DNA from: Clavibacter michiganensis
Lineage (GTDB): Bacteria; Actinomycetota; Actinomycetes; Actinomycetales; Microbacteriaceae
Length of the DNA stretch: 64,000 nt
Direction: 5' to 3'
Assembly (NCBI RefSeq): GCF_016907085.1
Contig: NZ_JAFBBJ010000001.1
Span: 2,790,001 to 2,854,000, forward strand
The notes beneath the pieces are model-generated. The model ran no database searches. It was not told the origin of the DNA and worked only from the letters and a program-made list of their open reading frames with translations. Shown piece by piece: positions 8,257 to 17,156 of the stretch (position 1 is its first letter; the number at the start of each line of letters is the position of its first letter). The translations under genes and the position numbers were made by a program.

Positions 8257-9444
8257 GTGAGGCGCCTCGCACGGCTGACCGCGTCCGGCGCCGACGTCGT
8301 GCCGCTCCTCCGTTCGGCGCTCGCGGGCGACGGCCCGGCGCTGCTCGCGCGACCGGTGGACGCGCCCGTGGGCGCCGCGGATCCGCCGCCGCCCGCCGAG
8401 GTCGAGCGCCGGGTCGCGCTGGTGGTCGAGACGAGCGGCACCACCTCCCGGCCCAAGCGCGTCGCGCTGTCGGCGGACGCGCTGCTGGCGAGCGCCGCCG
8501 CGTCGCAGGCGGCGCTCGGGGCGCCCGGCCAGTGGATCCTCGCGCTCCCCACCCACTACATCGCCGGCCTCCAGGTGCTCGTCCGCTCGATCGCCGCGGG
8601 GACGACACCGGCGGTCCTCGCGCCCGGGAGCTTCGACCCGCGCGCGTTCGCGGAGCTGGCCGCGTCGCTGGACGCGCGCGTCGCCCGCTACACGTCGCTC
8701 GTGCCGACCCAGCTGCACCGGCTGGTCGAGGCGGCGGAGGGCGACCCCGCCTCGGGCGACGCCCGCCGCGTCCGCGACGCGGTCCGACGCCTCGACGCGA
8801 TCCTCGTGGGCGGCCAGGCGACGCCCCCGCACCTGGTCGACCGCGCGGCCGCGCTGGGGTGGCGCGTGGTGCGCACCTACGGATCCAGCGAGACCGCGGG
8901 TGGCTGCGTGTACGACGGCGTGCCGGTCGCGACGGCCGAGGTCGCGGTCGTCGACGGCCAGGTGGAGCTCGCGGGCCCGATGCTCGCCGAGGGCTACCTC
9001 GGCGATCCGGCCGCGACCGACGCGGCGTTCGGCGAGCACGACGGCCGCCGCTGGTACCGCACGGGCGACGGCGGCGAGCTGGTGGACGGCGTGCTGCGCA
9101 TCACCGGGCGGCTCGACGACGTCGTGATCTCCGGGGGCGAGAAGCTGCGGCTGGCCGCGGTGGAGGAGGCGGTCCGATCGCTCGCGGCGTGGGAGCCGCG
9201 CCTCGGCGAGGCCGTCGCGGTGCCCGGCGAGCACGCGGGGTGGGGGCAGCGCCCGGTCGTCTTCGTGCCCGGCGTCGTGGATCCAGGGCTCGCGGAACGC
9301 GTGCGCCGCGAGCTCGCCGCGCGCCTCGGCCGCGTCGCGGGATCCGCCGTCGTCCGCGGGGTCGACGCCCTGCCGACGCTGCCCTCCGGCAAGCCGGACC
9401 GCCGGGCGCTGCGGGCGCTGGCCGACGCGGATCCGCGCGGCTGA
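8257..9444 (+). CDS. menE: o-succinylbenzoate--CoA ligase
   Basis: A 395-residue acyl-adenylate-forming enzyme that activates o-succinylbenzoate with CoA to give the MenB substrate. Family motifs are the P-loop ETSGTTSRPK, the RTYGSSETAGG segment, YRTGDGGEL, GRLDDVVISGGEKL and the C-terminal catalytic lysine in LPSGKPDR. It is short for the superfamily because the N-terminal region is reduced, as in other actinobacterial MenE proteins. It starts at a GTG 19 bases after menB and is followed by a strong hairpin. Confidence 0.94.
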   Translation: MRRLARLTASGADVVPLLRSALAGDGPALLARPVDAPVGAADPPPPAEVERRVALVVETSGTTSRPKRVALSADALLASAAASQAALGAPGQWILALPTHYIAGLQVLVRSIAAGTTPAVLAPGSFDPRAFAELAASLDARVARYTSLVPTQLHRLVEAAEGDPASGDARRVRDAVRRLDAILVGGQATPPHLVDRAAALGWRVVRTYGSSETAGGCVYDGVPVATAEVAVVDGQVELAGPMLAEGYLGDPAATDAAFGEHDGRRWYRTGDGGELVDGVLRITGRLDDVVISGGEKLRLAAVEEAVRSLAAWEPRLGEAVAVPGEHAGWGQRPVVFVPGVVDPGLAERVRRELAARLGRVAGSAVVRGVDALPTLPSGKPDRRALRALADADPRG

Positions 9445-9482
9445 CGCGTCGCGCGAGCCGCCCGCTCCGCCCCGGGCATGAC

Positions 9483-9513
9483 GAGGGGCCGGATGCTCGG
9501 CACCCGGCCCCTC
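9483..9513. terminator. bidirectional terminator between menE and the CsbD-like gene
   Basis: A perfect 10-bp stem (gaggggccgg, 9483-9492; ccggcccctc, 9504-9513) with an 11-base loop sits between two convergent genes. Confidence 0.7.
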
Positions 9514-9544
9514 GCCTCTCAGGATGGACGTCCCTCCGGAAGTC

Positions 9545-9718
9545 CTACTTCTTGAAGACGTCCTTCACGTTCTCGCCGGCCTGCTTGGCGCTTGCCCCGG
9601 CCTGCTTCGCTTCGCCCTCGGCGACCTTGCTGTCGTCGCCGGTCAGCTTCCCGAAGGCCTCCTCGGCCTTCCCCGCGAGCTTCTCGCCGGTGTTCTGGGC
9701 CTTGTCATCCGCACTCAT
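9545..9718 (-). CDS. CsbD family stress-response protein
   Basis: A 57-residue hydrophilic, charged protein rich in Lys, Glu, Ala and Gly, with the CsbD pattern (GEKLAGKAEEAFGKLTGD, then KVAEGEAKQAG). CsbD-like proteins accumulate under general stress in many bacteria, but their biochemical role is unknown. The start has a good ribosome binding site (GAAGGAG, five-base spacer), and TAGCGT on the minus strand about 36 bases upstream is a plausible -10. Confidence 0.85.
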   Translation of the reverse strand: MSADDKAQNTGEKLAGKAEEAFGKLTGDDSKVAEGEAKQAGASAKQAGENVKDVFKK

Positions 9719-9869
9719 ATGCGCTCCTTCGTTCGGGGGATGGGACGCCTTCGACGCTACGCCCGACCGCGGCCGCCGTCACCCCCTCCCGCCGGACGCA
9801 CGGACGCGCGCCGCCCAGAGATCTCGCGCCGCCCGGGGATCTCGCGCGCCCCCGTGGGAGGATGGGCGC

Positions 9870-10178
9870 ATGGCCACCCGCACCCCCGACGCCCGCGCGA
9901 AGGGGCTCCTCTCCTGGCTGATCCTCGCCGTCGCGCTCGTCATCGCCGCCTTCACGATCGCGATCCTCGTGGCCGCCGTGCAGGCGGACGGCGTGGGCGA
10001 GGTCACCGGCACGCTCGTGGCCGGCGCCATCGCGACCGTGGTGGCCGCGGTCGCGTTCGTCGACCAGCGTCGCAAGGTCCGCGCGACGCGCACGGCCGAG
10101 CTGGCCGCGGGATCCCGTGCGGAGGCCGACGCCGTGGTCGATGCGGCGACGCCCGGGGACGACGCCGTCAGTCGATGA
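9870..10178 (+). CDS. small membrane protein of unknown function
   Basis: A 102-residue protein not recognised as any named family. It has two predicted transmembrane helices (about residues 14-37 and 45-63), a basic junction (DQRRKVRATR) and an Ala/Asp/Glu-rich tail. GAGGAT at 9858-9863 lies six bases before the ATG and may be the -10 of a leaderless message. The 3' end overlaps the end of the convergent NUDIX gene by 11 bases. Confidence 0.7.
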   Translation: MATRTPDARAKGLLSWLILAVALVIAAFTIAILVAAVQADGVGEVTGTLVAGAIATVVAAVAFVDQRRKVRATRTAELAAGSRAEADAVVDAATPGDDAVSR

Positions 10179-10713
10179 GCCGGAGCGCCACGAGGCGCTC
10201 CAGCGCGGCCTGGCCGGCCGGCGGGCAGCGGTCCGCGTCCGCCGATCCCACGAGCTCCACCTCGGCCACCTCGCCCGACGGCACCGGCTCCTGCCGCGTG
10301 CCCTCCCGCGGCTCCGCGCGGTAGACGGTCATGCTCACGAGGCGCCCCGCGTGCACGCCGTGCGCCTCGGCCAGCACGGTGAAGAGGTCCTCGATCGTGG
10401 CGGGGTCGATGTCGAGCCCCACCTCCTCGGCGGCCTCCCGCACGAGCGCCTGCCGCGCCCCCTCGCCGGGCTCGATCTTGCCGCCGGGCAGGTAGAGCAC
10501 GTCCTGTCCCTCGACGCGCACCATCAGCACGCGGCGGTCGCGGATGAGGGCGAGCGCGGCGACGCGCAGAGGGCGCTCGTCGGGACCCCGGCGGCGGGCG
10601 GCGTCACCCGGAGCGTCGGCGTCGAGCTCGTCCAGCTCGTCGAGGTCGTCGTCGTCATCGTCGTCGAGGACCGGGACGACGGGTCGTCCTGCCGGGTCGG
10701 GGGTCGATGTCAC
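10168..10713 (-). CDS. NUDIX hydrolase
   Basis: A 181-residue pyrophosphohydrolase for nucleoside diphosphate-linked substrates. The NUDIX box is intact: GGKIEPGEGARQALVREAAEEVG fits G-x5-E-x7-REUxEExGU (the displayed stretch starts at about residue 78). Its substrate cannot be deduced. An unusual acidic run of Asp, Leu and Glu (about residues 17-33) precedes the catalytic domain. The GTG start has a strong Shine-Dalgarno (AGGAGG, five-base spacer). It is the last gene of the hemA-GNAT-GNAT-NUDIX run. Confidence 0.9.
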   Translation of the reverse strand: MTSTPDPAGRPVVPVLDDDDDDDLDELDELDADAPGDAARRRGPDERPLRVAALALIRDRRVLMVRVEGQDVLYLPGGKIEPGEGARQALVREAAEEVGLDIDPATIEDLFTVLAEAHGVHAGRLVSMTVYRAEPREGTRQEPVPSGEVAEVELVGSADADRCPPAGQAALERLVALRLID

Positions 10714-10722
10714 GCGGTCCTC

Positions 10723-11328
10723 CTACAGTCCGTCGAGGCTCTTGCGAGCCGCCCACTCCACGTCAAGCAGGGCGACGACCACGGTATCGGCCCAGGCTCC
10801 GCGCACCCATCGATCGTGCACGAGGAGGGCCTCGCGTCGCATTCCCAGGCGCTCGGCCAGCCCGAGCGCGGTGGTGTCCGCCGCGTCGACGCGGCACGCG
10901 ACGCGGTGCACGCCCGCCTCGGCGAAGGCGAGCTCGAGGATCCGGTCGGCCGCCTCCGCCGCGAGCCCCGCGCCCCGCACGTCCTCGTGCAGGACGATGC
11001 CGAGCTCGGCCTGCCGTGCGCCGGGGTCGCGCAGCAGCAGGTGCACCTCGCCGACCACGCGCGCCCACCGCTGACCCTGGGCGGGCAGCTCGATCGCCAG
11101 GGCGAGCCGGTCGCCGACGTCGGCCAGGCGGGTCCAGCCCAGGCGGTCGGCGAGCATGCGGGCCGGGTCGGCCGCGGTCCCGGCGAGGTGCGGCCGCGCG
11201 CCCGGGGACGCCGCGTAGGCCTCGACGGCGACCACGTCGTCCGGCGTGAACGGCCGCAGGACGAGCCGCGCGGTGCGGACGGGACCGCGCACCTCGACCG
11301 GGTCGAGCGCGGGCAGGTCGCCGTCCAT
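10723..11328 (-). CDS. GNAT family N-acetyltransferase (RimJ/RimL-like)
   Basis: A 201-residue acetyl-CoA-dependent acetyltransferase. The N-terminus TARLVLRPFTPDD and the late LAERLGMRRE segment are typical of RimJ/RimL-type enzymes, whose substrates range from protein N-termini to small amines. ATG 11328 is preferred because the upstream part of the frame runs into the preceding gene. It resembles the next gene upstream along its whole length (both end near a VEWAA or DEWAA motif), so the two are probably a tandem duplication. The substrate is unknown. Confidence 0.88.
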   Translation of the reverse strand: MDGDLPALDPVEVRGPVRTARLVLRPFTPDDVVAVEAYAASPGARPHLAGTAADPARMLADRLGWTRLADVGDRLALAIELPAQGQRWARVVGEVHLLLRDPGARQAELGIVLHEDVRGAGLAAEAADRILELAFAEAGVHRVACRVDAADTTALGLAERLGMRREALLVHDRWVRGAWADTVVVALLDVEWAARKSLDGL

Positions 11329-11342
11329 CGGATCCCGCCGGG

Positions 11343-11933
11343 TCAGGTCGTCGCGGGCGGCGTGGCCGCCCACTCGTCGGCCAGCACGGCGTAGTAGAGG
11401 CTGTCGACCCACTCGCCCTTCACGAGATGCTCCTCGCGGAAGTGCCCCTCGCGGCGCATGCCGAGGCGCTCGGCCATGCGCGCGGACGAGGTGTTGCGGG
11501 CGTCGAGCTGCGCGACGACGCGGTGGGCGCCCGCGCGCTGGAAGGCGATGTCGAGCATCGCCCGGCTGGCCTCGGTGGCGTACCCGCGACCGGCGAAGTC
11601 CGGGTTCATGACCCAGCCGATCTCGAGCTGCCGCGAGGCGGCGTTGCGGAGGAGGAGGGACACGTCGCCGATCACTCGGCCGGATCCCGCGCGCGGGTTC
11701 AGGCTCGGCTCGCCCGGCAGCTCCACGGCGAGGCCGAGGAAGTCGTGCGACTGCTCGAGCCGCGTCTTCCGGCGGCGGGAGGCGAGGTGGCGCTTCGACG
11801 CCTCGCGGTCGCGCAGCGGCCAGAACATGTACTCGACCACGTCGGGTCGGCGCTGGATGTCGGCGTAGTCGTCGAGGTCGTCGGCCGTGTACGACCGGAT
11901 CACCAGGCGCTCGGTGCGCACGGACTCCGTCAT
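11343..11933 (-). CDS. GNAT family N-acetyltransferase (RimJ/RimL-like), paralogue of the next gene
   Basis: A 196-residue acetyltransferase with TERLVIRSYT at the N-terminus, GRGYATEASRAML for acetyl-CoA binding, and ARMAERLGMRREGHF. The chosen start is the ATG at 11933, which gives the usual short family N-terminus. A GTG at 11981, overlapping the hemA stop as GTGA, would add a 16-residue arginine-rich extension and is a real alternative because it would couple translation to hemA. There is no room for a separate promoter, so it is probably cotranscribed with hemA. Confidence 0.86.
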   Translation of the reverse strand: MTESVRTERLVIRSYTADDLDDYADIQRRPDVVEYMFWPLRDREASKRHLASRRRKTRLEQSHDFLGLAVELPGEPSLNPRAGSGRVIGDVSLLLRNAASRQLEIGWVMNPDFAGRGYATEASRAMLDIAFQRAGAHRVVAQLDARNTSSARMAERLGMRREGHFREEHLVKGEWVDSLYYAVLADEWAATPPATT

Positions 11934-11977
11934 CCTGAGCGGCGCGACGAGGCGAGGTCCGCGGAGGATGCGGGGCC

Positions 11978-13297
11978 TCACGACGCCTGGCCCGCCTCGG
12001 CCGTGCGGGGGAGCGCGACGGCGACGGGGGAGGAGACCGCGGCGGGCATCTCCACGTCGAGGCCGAAGAGCGCCTGCACGGCGTCGACCACGCGGGCCCC
12101 CTCGCCCTGGCGCGCGAGCTCGCGGGCGCGGACGGAGGGCTGGTGGACCAGGACGCTCACGAGGTGCCGGAGCGCCTTCTCGGTCGCCTCCGAGGAGTCG
12201 CCGCGCTTGCGCACGCGCTCCAGCTCGCCCTCCAGGACGTCGAAGATGTGGGTGCGGAGGGCGACGACGGCGGGGGCCACCTCGTCCTCGGCGCTCGCGG
12301 CGCGGAACTCGGCGGCGGCGGTGCTGACGATCTCGCGGGCGTCGTCCGTGGCGGTGAGGTCGCGCAGGGGCGCGTGCAGGCTGATGGTCTCGAGGTCGAG
12401 GAGCTCGACGCCCTCGACGGTGACGACGTCCGGATCCACGTTGCGGGGGAGCCCCAGGTCGATGACGAGGCGGCGGCGGCCGTCGCCCGACACCGCCGCG
12501 GCGCCCTGCATGTGGTGCGCGGCGAGCACGGCGGCGGGGGCGGTGCTGCAGGTGACGACGATGTCGGACGCGGCGAGCGCCTTCAGCAGGTCACGGCCCT
12601 CGACGGCGGGGATGCCGTGCGGTCCGGCGAACTTCTGCGCGCGACCGGACGGCGAGTAGACGTGCACGTCGACGACGCCGCGGTCGCGCAGGGCGGCGAG
12701 GCTCGCACCCGCGTACGCGCCCGTGCCGACGAGGAGGACGCGCGTGGCCGACCAGTCGGCGATGCGGCTCTCGGCGAGGTCGAGGGCGAGGCGCACCATG
12801 GACCGCCCGGCGCTCTGCAGGCCCGTGCGCGTCTTGACGCCGCGGGACGTGTTGGACGCGGTCTGGAAGAGGCGCTCGAGCCCGGTGCTCGTGGTGCCGC
12901 CGGTGCGCGCGCCCTCGAGCGCGCGGCGCACCTGGCCCGCGATCTCGCCCTCGCCGACGACGACGGACTCGAGGCCGGAGGACACGGCGAACAGGTGCTC
13001 GGCGACCGCGTCGCCGCACTTCACGTCGACGCTGCCGCGGACGTCGTCGCGGGCGATCCCGCTGGCCCCGCTGACCACGTCCACCGTGGCCTCGACGGCC
13101 AGCGCGCGCGCCGCGGTGAGGGGCTCCTCGACGTCGAGGTACGCCTCGAAGCGGTTGCAGGTGGCGAGGACGACGGCCCCCGCGATGAAGTCGTTCTGCT
13201 CCATGAGCGTGCCGGCGACGGAGGGTGCGGCCACGGACAGCTTCTCGAGGACCTCGAAGCTGGCGTTGTGATGACTCGCCGTCAGACATATGAGCAC
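11978..13297 (-). CDS. hemA: glutamyl-tRNA reductase
   Basis: A 439-residue NADPH-dependent enzyme that reduces Glu-tRNA to glutamate-1-semialdehyde, the first step of C5 heme synthesis. The N-terminus [19 protein letters not shown] and the catalytic cysteine in LATCNRFE (Cys47) are diagnostic. The nucleotide-binding GTGAYAG and a C-terminal dimerisation domain follow. It starts at GTG 13297. A better-placed Shine-Dalgarno (GGGGAGG) instead serves an ATG at 13304 in a different frame, so translation initiation here is unusual. It is divergent from hemE, and the other heme genes lie on the opposite strand. Confidence 0.95.
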   Translation of the reverse strand: MLICLTASHHNASFEVLEKLSVAAPSVAGTLMEQNDFIAGAVVLATCNRFEAYLDVEEPLTAARALAVEATVDVVSGASGIARDDVRGSVDVKCGDAVAEHLFAVSSGLESVVVGEGEIAGQVRRALEGARTGGTTSTGLERLFQTASNTSRGVKTRTGLQSAGRSMVRLALDLAESRIADWSATRVLLVGTGAYAGASLAALRDRGVVDVHVYSPSGRAQKFAGPHGIPAVEGRDLLKALAASDIVVTCSTAPAAVLAAHHMQGAAAVSGDGRRRLVIDLGLPRNVDPDVVTVEGVELLDLETISLHAPLRDLTATDDAREIVSTAAAEFRAASAEDEVAPAVVALRTHIFDVLEGELERVRKRGDSSEATEKALRHLVSVLVHQPSVRARELARQGEGARVVDAVQALFGLDVEMPAAVSSPVAVALPRTAEAGQAS

Positions 13298-13413
13298 GCT
13301 TCATGGTAAACCTCCCCGCCGTGTGCTCCGGGCCGGTGAGGGCACCCTGCCTACGCCCGTCCGGCCTCCCCAGCCGAGCGGGCGCGCAGGCGGGGGATGC
13401 GATGATCTGATCC

Positions 13414-14523
13414 GTGATCACGCCCTCCTCCTCGTCTTCCCCCGCGTCCGCCGCCCTCCCGCTGCCCGCGGAGCACCCGCTCAACACGCGCACCTCCTCC
13501 TCTCTCCTCGTCGAGGCGTACCGCGGCCATCGCGGCGAGCGCGCGCCCGTGTGGTTCATGCGCCAGGCCGGCCGGTCGCTGCCCGAGTACCGCGAGCTGC
13601 GCGTGGGCACGCGCATGCTCGACGCGTGCCTCGACCCGGAGATGGCCAGCGAGATCACGCTGCAGCCGGTGCGCCGCCACCACGTGGACGCGGGCATCTT
13701 CTTCAGCGACATCGTCATCCCGCTGAAGCTCGCGGGCGTCGGCGTCGACATCGTCGCGGGCCGAGGACCGGTGCTCGAGAAGCCCGTGCGCACCGCGGCC
13801 GACGTGGCCGCGCTGCCGTCGCTGGATCCGGCCGCCCTCGAGCCCATCCGCCAGGCGGTCGCGCGCACGGTCGCCGAGCTCGGCGACACCCCGCTCATCG
13901 GCTTCGCGGGCGCGCCGTTCACGCTCGCCGCGTACCTCGTGGAGGGCGGGCCGAGCAAGGACCACATCGCGGCCCGCGGCCTCATGCACGCGGATCCGGA
14001 CGCCTGGGACGCCCTCATGCGCTGGTGCGCCGAGATCACGGGCGTCTTCCTGCACGCGCAGGTCATGGCGGGCGCCTCCGCCGCGCAGCTCTTCGACTCG
14101 TGGGCCGGCGGCCTCTCGCTCGCCGACTACACGCAGCGCGTCGCCCCGGCGTCCGCGCTCGCGCTCGACCACGTGCGCACGATCACCGCCGCGGACGGCC
14201 GCACCGTCCCGCTCGTCCACTTCGGCGTCGGAACGGGCGAGCTGCTCGGCGCGATGCACGACGTGGGCGTCGACGCGGTGGGCGTCGACTGGCGCATCCC
14301 GCTCGACGAGGCGTCGCGCCGGCTCGGCGGGTCCGTGCCCGTCCAGGGCAACGTCGACCCGGCGCTGCTCGCGGCCCCGTGGCCGATCCTCGAGGCGCAC
14401 GTCCGCGACGTGCTCGAGCGCGGGAAGGCGGCGCCCGCCCACGTCCTCAACCTCGGCCACGGCGTGCCGCCCGAGACCGACCCGACCGTCCTCACCCGCA
14501 TCGTGGAGCTCGTCCGTGAGTAG
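13414..14523 (+). CDS. hemE: uroporphyrinogen decarboxylase
   Basis: A 369-residue TIM-barrel enzyme that converts uroporphyrinogen III to coproporphyrinogen III. The signature PVWFMRQAGRSLPEYRE is near residues 46-62, GFAGAPFTLAAYLVEGG near the middle, and the C-terminal NLGHGVPPETDP is present. The GTG start lies seven bases after GATGAT (13401-13406), possibly a weak leaderless -10. hemY overlaps its 3' end by eight bases. Confidence 0.96.
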   Translation: MITPSSSSSPASAALPLPAEHPLNTRTSSSLLVEAYRGHRGERAPVWFMRQAGRSLPEYRELRVGTRMLDACLDPEMASEITLQPVRRHHVDAGIFFSDIVIPLKLAGVGVDIVAGRGPVLEKPVRTAADVAALPSLDPAALEPIRQAVARTVAELGDTPLIGFAGAPFTLAAYLVEGGPSKDHIAARGLMHADPDAWDALMRWCAEITGVFLHAQVMAGASAAQLFDSWAGGLSLADYTQRVAPASALALDHVRTITAADGRTVPLVHFGVGTGELLGAMHDVGVDAVGVDWRIPLDEASRRLGGSVPVQGNVDPALLAAPWPILEAHVRDVLERGKAAPAHVLNLGHGVPPETDPTVLTRIVELVRE

Positions 14524-15955
14524 CGACCCGCGGCAGGCGGCCGGAGAGGTCGACCCCACCGACGTCGTCGTGGTGGGCGGCGGTGTCGGCGGCCTCATCG
14601 CCGCCCGCGCGTGCGCCCTCGCCGGCAAGCGCGTGATCCTCGTCGAGGCGTCGCCCGCGCTCGGCGGCACCGTGGGATCCCACGTGGTCGACGGCCTGCG
14701 CCTCGACAGCGGCGCCGAGAGCTTCGCCACGCGTCGCGGCACGGTCGCGGCGTTCCTGGGGGAGCTGGGCCTCGCCGATCGGATCGTGCAGCCGAACCCG
14801 GACGGCGCGTGGGTGCAGCTCGCGGAGCGCGCCATCCAGCTGCCGCGCACGGGCCTGCTCGGGATCCCGGCCCACCCGTTCGACGCCACCATCGCGACCG
14901 CGATCGGCCGCGCCGGCGTCGCCCGCGCCAAGGCCGACCTCCTCCTCCCCGCCGCCGTCGGCGCGAAGGAGCGCACGCTCGGCGGCCTGGTCCGCGCGCG
15001 CATGGGCGACCGCGTGGTCGACCGGCTCGTCGCCCCCATCGTCTCGGGCGTGCACAGCGCCCACCCCGACGAGGTCGACGCCGACTCCGTCGCGCCCGGC
15101 CTCCGCGCCGGGCTCGCCGAGCAGGGGTCGCTGGGGCGCGCGGTCGCGTCCATGCGCGCGGCGTCCCCCGCGGGATCCGCCGTCAGCGGCATCGTCGGCG
15201 GCGTGCACCTGCTGGTGGACGCGCTGGTCGCCGACCTCGCGCGCCTCGGGGTCGACGTCCGCACCTCCCTCGCGGTCGAGGCCGTGCACCGGCACCGCTC
15301 CCACGAGGGCGCGGCCGCGTACGACGACTGGCACGTCGAGCTCGCCGACGGCCGGGGCATCGACGCGACGGGGGTGGTCCTCGCGATCCCCGCGGCGGGC
15401 CTCATCCACCTCTTCTCCGGTCTCGCGCCCCGCGCCGTCACGGAGGGCTGGCCCGAGCCGTCTTCGGTCGAGCTGGTCACGCTCGTCGTGCGCGCGCCCG
15501 AGCTCGACGCCGCTCCCCGCGGCACCGGCGTGCTCGTCGCGGCCGACGCCCCGGGGATCCGCGCCAAGGCCCTCACGCACGCCACCGCCAAGTGGCCGTG
15601 GCTGAAGGAGCAGGCCGGCGACCGCCATGTGCTCCGCCTCTCCTACGGACGCGCGGGCGGCGACGACGACACCGCGGGCGTCCCGGACGACGAGCTCACC
15701 GCGATCGCGGTGCACGACGCGTCCGCCCTGCTCGGCGTCGACCTGGCCGGCCGCGTCACCGGATCCGCCCGCGTGCGCTGGACCAACGCCCTCCCGTTCG
15801 CCGCCTCCGGCCACCGCGAGCGCGTGCAGGCCGTGCGCGACGAGGCGGCCGAGCACCCGGGGCTCGAGATCACGGGATCCGCCGTCGCGGGCACCGGGCT
15901 CGCGTCCGTGGTGGCCGACGCGCAGGCCGCCGTGGCGCGCCTCCTGACCCGCTGA
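14516..15955 (+). CDS. hemY: coproporphyrinogen III oxidase / protoporphyrinogen oxidase family protein
   Basis: A 479-residue FAD enzyme of the HemY (CgoX) family. In monoderm bacteria this family oxidises coproporphyrinogen III to coproporphyrin III. The FAD-binding VVVGGGVGGLIAARA and the following LVEASPALGGT and SGAESFATRRG segments are clear, and the C-terminus has the conserved GTGLASVVADAQ. It overlaps hemE by eight bases, so the two are translated together. The presence of HemQ and a [2Fe-2S]-type HemH downstream supports the coproporphyrin assignment. Confidence 0.94.
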   Translation: MSSDPRQAAGEVDPTDVVVVGGGVGGLIAARACALAGKRVILVEASPALGGTVGSHVVDGLRLDSGAESFATRRGTVAAFLGELGLADRIVQPNPDGAWVQLAERAIQLPRTGLLGIPAHPFDATIATAIGRAGVARAKADLLLPAAVGAKERTLGGLVRARMGDRVVDRLVAPIVSGVHSAHPDEVDADSVAPGLRAGLAEQGSLGRAVASMRAASPAGSAVSGIVGGVHLLVDALVADLARLGVDVRTSLAVEAVHRHRSHEGAAAYDDWHVELADGRGIDATGVVLAIPAAGLIHLFSGLAPRAVTEGWPEPSSVELVTLVVRAPELDAAPRGTGVLVAADAPGIRAKALTHATAKWPWLKEQAGDRHVLRLSYGRAGGDDDTAGVPDDELTAIAVHDASALLGVDLAGRVTGSARVRWTNALPFAASGHRERVQAVRDEAAEHPGLEITGSAVAGTGLASVVADAQAAVARLLTR

Positions 15956-16082
15956 TGCGCGGTCCGGGCCCCGCGTGGCCGGGCATCGACCGCCCCGTCG
16001 CCTCCGACCACGCCGATGCGCCGGAGGGATACGCTGGACCGACGTGTGCTGCACGTGCCCCCTCAACGATCGGAGATCTCCC

Positions 16083-16424
16083 ATGAAAGGCAAGCTTCTC
16101 TTCGTCGCCGGAGCTGGTGTCGGCTACGTCCTCGGCGCCCGCGCCGGACGCAAGCGCTACGAGCAGATCCGCACGAACGCCAAGAAGGTCTGGGACGACC
16201 CGAAGGTCCAGCGCCAGGTCGACAACGCGGCCGGCTTCGTGAAGGACCACACCCCCGACGTCGCGCACGCGGTCGTCGGCGGCGCCAAGAAGGTCGTCGG
16301 CACCGTCACCGGCGGCAAGAAGGACTCCTCGAGCGGCTCCACCCCCTCGAGCGCGTCGACCACGTCGTACCCGACCATGGACCCCGCCTCGCCCGAGCCG
16401 AACGGCTCCGGCACCTCCCGCTGA
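16083..16424 (+). CDS. YtxH-like small envelope protein
   Basis: A 113-residue protein with one N-terminal glycine-rich hydrophobic segment (FVAGAGVGYVLGARAG) followed by a basic, helical region (KRYEQIRTNAKK) and a Ser/Thr/Pro-rich tail. This architecture is seen in YtxH/GvpP-type actinobacterial stress proteins; function is unknown. A promoter -10 (TACGCT, 16030-16035) and a Shine-Dalgarno (GGAG) precede it. It heads a three-gene set with the holin-like and DUF3618 genes. Confidence 0.8.
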   Translation: MKGKLLFVAGAGVGYVLGARAGRKRYEQIRTNAKKVWDDPKVQRQVDNAAGFVKDHTPDVAHAVVGGAKKVVGTVTGGKKDSSSGSTPSSASTTSYPTMDPASPEPNGSGTSR

Positions 16425-16456
16425 CCCGCAAGCCCATCCCCAGGAGGGAAACCCGC

Positions 16457-16873
16457 ATGACGGATCAGGATCTCAATCCGAAGAGCAAGCGCTCGCTCGT
16501 CCGGCTCGTCGCCGACCTGCCGACGCTCATCGTCCAGCTGATCAAGGACGAGATCGAGTCGTTCAAGAACGAGCTCGTCACCAAGCTCAAGCACGCGGGG
16601 ATCGGTGCCGGCTTCCTCGTCGTTGCGCTGTTCTTCGCGTTCATCGCGTTCCTGGTGCTCGTCGCCGCCGCGATCCTCGGCCTGTCCGAGGCGTTCTCGC
16701 CGTGGCTCTCCGCGCTCATCGTCGCGGGCGTCTTCCTCCTCATCACGGTGGTGCTGGCGCTGCTCGGCATCCGCTGGCTCAAGAAGGGCGTCCCGCCGAC
16801 GCCCGAGGAGACGGTGGACAGCCTCAAGGAGGACGTCGACGCGGTGAAGGGGACCGGCAAGTATGACCACTGA
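16457..16873 (+). CDS. phage holin family (actinobacterial holin-like) membrane protein
   Basis: A 138-residue protein with an amphipathic N-terminal helix and two strongly hydrophobic segments (about residues 50-75 and 85-110), then a short acidic tail. It matches the pattern of the chromosomally conserved actinobacterial holin superfamily. Despite the name, nothing phage-like surrounds it. The start has an excellent Shine-Dalgarno (CAGGAGGG). It overlaps the DUF3618 gene by 11 bases. Confidence 0.85.
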   Translation: MTDQDLNPKSKRSLVRLVADLPTLIVQLIKDEIESFKNELVTKLKHAGIGAGFLVVALFFAFIAFLVLVAAAILGLSEAFSPWLSALIVAGVFLLITVVLALLGIRWLKKGVPPTPEETVDSLKEDVDAVKGTGKYDH

Positions 16874-17138
16874 CCGCCCCCGCCCCACGGGACCCCGGTC
16901 CCGCACCGAGCTGAAGCTCGACATCCAGCACACGCGCGAGGAGATCTCCGCGACGCTCGACGCCCTCGAGGCCAAGCTGAACGTCCGCCGCCGGGCGAAG
17001 GACGGCATCGCCGACCTGCGCCGCCGCATCCGCCGCACGGCCGACGAGGACCCGCTGCTCCTCGTGGCCGTCGGGGTGGGCGCGGTCGTCGTCGTCGGCG
17101 GCGTGGTCTGGGCCGTGGCCCGCGCCGCGCGTCGCTGA
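16863..17138 (+). CDS. DUF3618 family membrane protein
   Basis: A 91-residue protein with the DUF3618 hallmark at residues about 15-36 (TELKLDIQHTREEISATLDALE), a basic stretch, and one C-terminal membrane helix (about 62-85). It regularly accompanies YtxH-like and holin-like genes in actinobacteria and is probably part of the same envelope-associated complex; its role is unknown. Confidence 0.85.
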   Translation: MTTDRPRPTGPRSRTELKLDIQHTREEISATLDALEAKLNVRRRAKDGIADLRRRIRRTADEDPLLLVAVGVGAVVVVGGVVWAVARAARR

Positions 17139-17156
17139 CCCGCAGGTCGATCGTCC

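Noticed and set aside
16457-16873. Possible prophage remnant, because of a holin-type protein
   Set aside because: No lysin, integrase, structural gene or att-like repeat is nearby. The actinobacterial holin family is a normal chromosomal gene next to DUF3618 and YtxH-like genes.
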